Of a DNA stretch of 42,792 nucleotides, positions 42,069 through 42,792 are shown one piece after another. The notes under the pieces were generated by a model. The model was not told the DNA's origin and made no database searches. It saw only the letters and a list, made by a program, of their open reading frames with translations. Origin of the DNA: Micromonospora sp. KC606. GTDB lineage: Bacteria; Actinomycetota; Actinomycetes; Mycobacteriales; Micromonosporaceae. The DNA is taken from the NCBI RefSeq assembly GCF_004348675.1, contig NZ_SMKN01000028.1, positions 1 through 42,792 of the forward strand, in the 5' to 3' direction. A program made the position numbers and the translations under genes. The stretch's first letter is position 1. Every line of letters begins with the position of its first letter.

Positions 42069-42742
42069 GACCGGCATCGTATGCCGCCCTTACCGGTGCG
42101 TACCCGCCCTGTCCGCCTGCCGGCCAGGCGCAGGTAGTAGCGGTCGGCGTCGTGCGGCAGCCGCGGGGCGCCGTCGACCAGCAGCTCCGCGTGCACGGCG
42201 GTGGCGTCCGTGGCGAAGTGAACGCGCTCCCCGGCGTGCCAGCGGCGCAACTCGGGCAGGATGCCGGGTCCGTCGCGCGCCACCGCCCGGGTCAGGCGCA
42301 GGTCGGCGGGCGCGGTGACGAAGACCGCCAGGCTCAGCTCCGGGCGGATGACCGCCCGCGCCGCGCTCACCCCCTCCAGCAGCAGCACCGGCGCGACCGG
42401 CACCGGCACCGGTCGGGGCAGGAAGGCCCGCCGCGACCAGTTGTAGCGGTGGTACGCCCCCGGCTGGGCGGCCCGCAGCGGAGCCAGCACGCCCTCCTCC
42501 AACCGGGGCCAGAAGGTGAGCTGGTCGTACCAGCCGTCGAGCAGGTCGTCGGTGTGCACCACCGGTGGCCGCCTGCCGCCGGCAAGCGCGGTGAGGGCGT
42601 CCGCGAGGCGCGCGGTGAAGTGGCTCTTGCCCGCGCCGCTGGGCCCGTCGACCGACACGAGTCGGGTACGCCCCAGCCGCGCCGGCCGGGCCAGCACCCG
42701 CCGGGCCAGCGTCGCGTACGCCTCGACCACCGCCACCGTCAC
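42065..42742 (-). CDS. Uridine kinase-like P-loop NTPase
   Basis: A 225-residue kinase-like protein. The P-loop VDGPSGAGKS (33-40) is followed by VVHTDDLLDGWYDQLTFWPR, where uridine kinases carry DDFY, and by YNWSRRAF and VLLLEGVSAARAVI (the LEG motif). This order is that of the uridine/pantothenate kinase family, and several actinobacterial homologues are annotated as uridine kinases. The substrate is unproven. GTG 42742 lies 7 nt after TAGCGT. It is the first gene of a pair with the M20 dipeptidase. Confidence 0.85.
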   Translation of the reverse strand: MTVAVVEAYATLARRVLARPARLGRTRLVSVDGPSGAGKSHFTARLADALTALAGGRRPPVVHTDDLLDGWYDQLTFWPRLEEGVLAPLRAAQPGAYHRYNWSRRAFLPRPVPVPVAPVLLLEGVSAARAVIRPELSLAVFVTAPADLRLTRAVARDGPGILPELRRWHAGERVHFATDATAVHAELLVDGAPRLPHDADRYYLRLAGRRTGRVRTGKGGIRCRS

Positions 42743-42749
42743 GGATGTG

Positions 42750-42755
42750 ACGCTA
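42750..42755 (-). promoter_or_regulatory. -10-like TAGCGT before the kinase gene
   Basis: On the minus strand TAGCGT ends 7 nt before the GTG at 42742. Confidence 0.35.
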
Positions 42756-42792
42756 GTGGGTGTCCCCCGTGAGCCTGGTTCGACCGTCGGGG

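Overview
This is a high-GC actinobacterial chromosome segment, most likely Micromonosporaceae (Micromonospora/Salinispora type); the exact genus is inference. Coding frames have very high third-position GC. Many starts are GTG, and 4-nt ATGA/GTGA gene overlaps are frequent. There is a mycothiol-type nitroreductase, F-class sortase and group-2 truncated haemoglobin. From memory of that genome, the order rpiB, DsbA-like nitroreductase, pepN, then HNH gene, glbO and ettA follows the Rv2465c-Rv2477c neighbourhood of Mycobacterium tuberculosis.

Layout. 1-2309: end of an unidentified gene, a tRNA-Gly(TCC), and a decayed integrative element of about 2 kb bounded by two copies of the tRNA 3' end. It holds a truncated, frameshifted tyrosine integrase and a GNAT acetyltransferase. 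2406-11582: ordinary core genes (small hypotheticals, rpiB, DUF1015, nitroreductase, pepN, DUF5130, amidase). 11871-16015: a translationally coupled kynurenine operon (kynA-kynU-kmo) with a divergent Lrp/AsnC regulator. 16016-17751: a non-coding stretch with an 18-bp inverted repeat and a candidate structured leader, then an exported membrane-anchored protein and a class F sortase. 17761-25385: HNH protein, MscS channel, MFS transporter, truncated haemoglobin, YbjN protein, and the ettA-thioesterase-hypothetical operon. 25729-29847: trehalose synthesis, with otsA and an otsB-GH15 fusion separated by two tandem copies of a 59-bp cassette. 29910-33315: cobalamin/sirohaem operon (cobC-like, cobT, cysG-like). 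33440-42742: bifunctional penicillin-binding protein, GNAT, a CobB-family protein lacking key catalytic residues, SURF1, ATP-dependent DNA ligase, a small DUF222-like protein, M20 dipeptidase and a uridine kinase-like gene.

How genes work together. KynA, KynU and Kmo can take tryptophan to kynurenine, anthranilate, 3-hydroxykynurenine and 3-hydroxyanthranilate (a separate formamidase is needed and not seen here). OtsA and the OtsB domain make trehalose; the fused GH15 domain may hydrolyse it. CobT, the CobC-like enzyme and the CobA/CysG-like protein belong to corrinoid synthesis.

The most unusual items are: (1) the 59-bp tandem cassette that inserts two perfectly coupled 20-codon mini-ORFs between otsA and otsB while keeping the GTGA stop/start overlap; (2) the CobB-like protein with altered P-loop and no amidotransferase cysteine; (3) the structured leader before the sortase-linked gene; (4) the decaying tRNA-Gly element with paired arm-type repeats; (5) an array of regulator half-sites between the kyn operon and its Lrp-type gene; and (6) a recurring -10-like hexamer exactly 6 or 7 nt before many start codons, indicating leaderless transcription.
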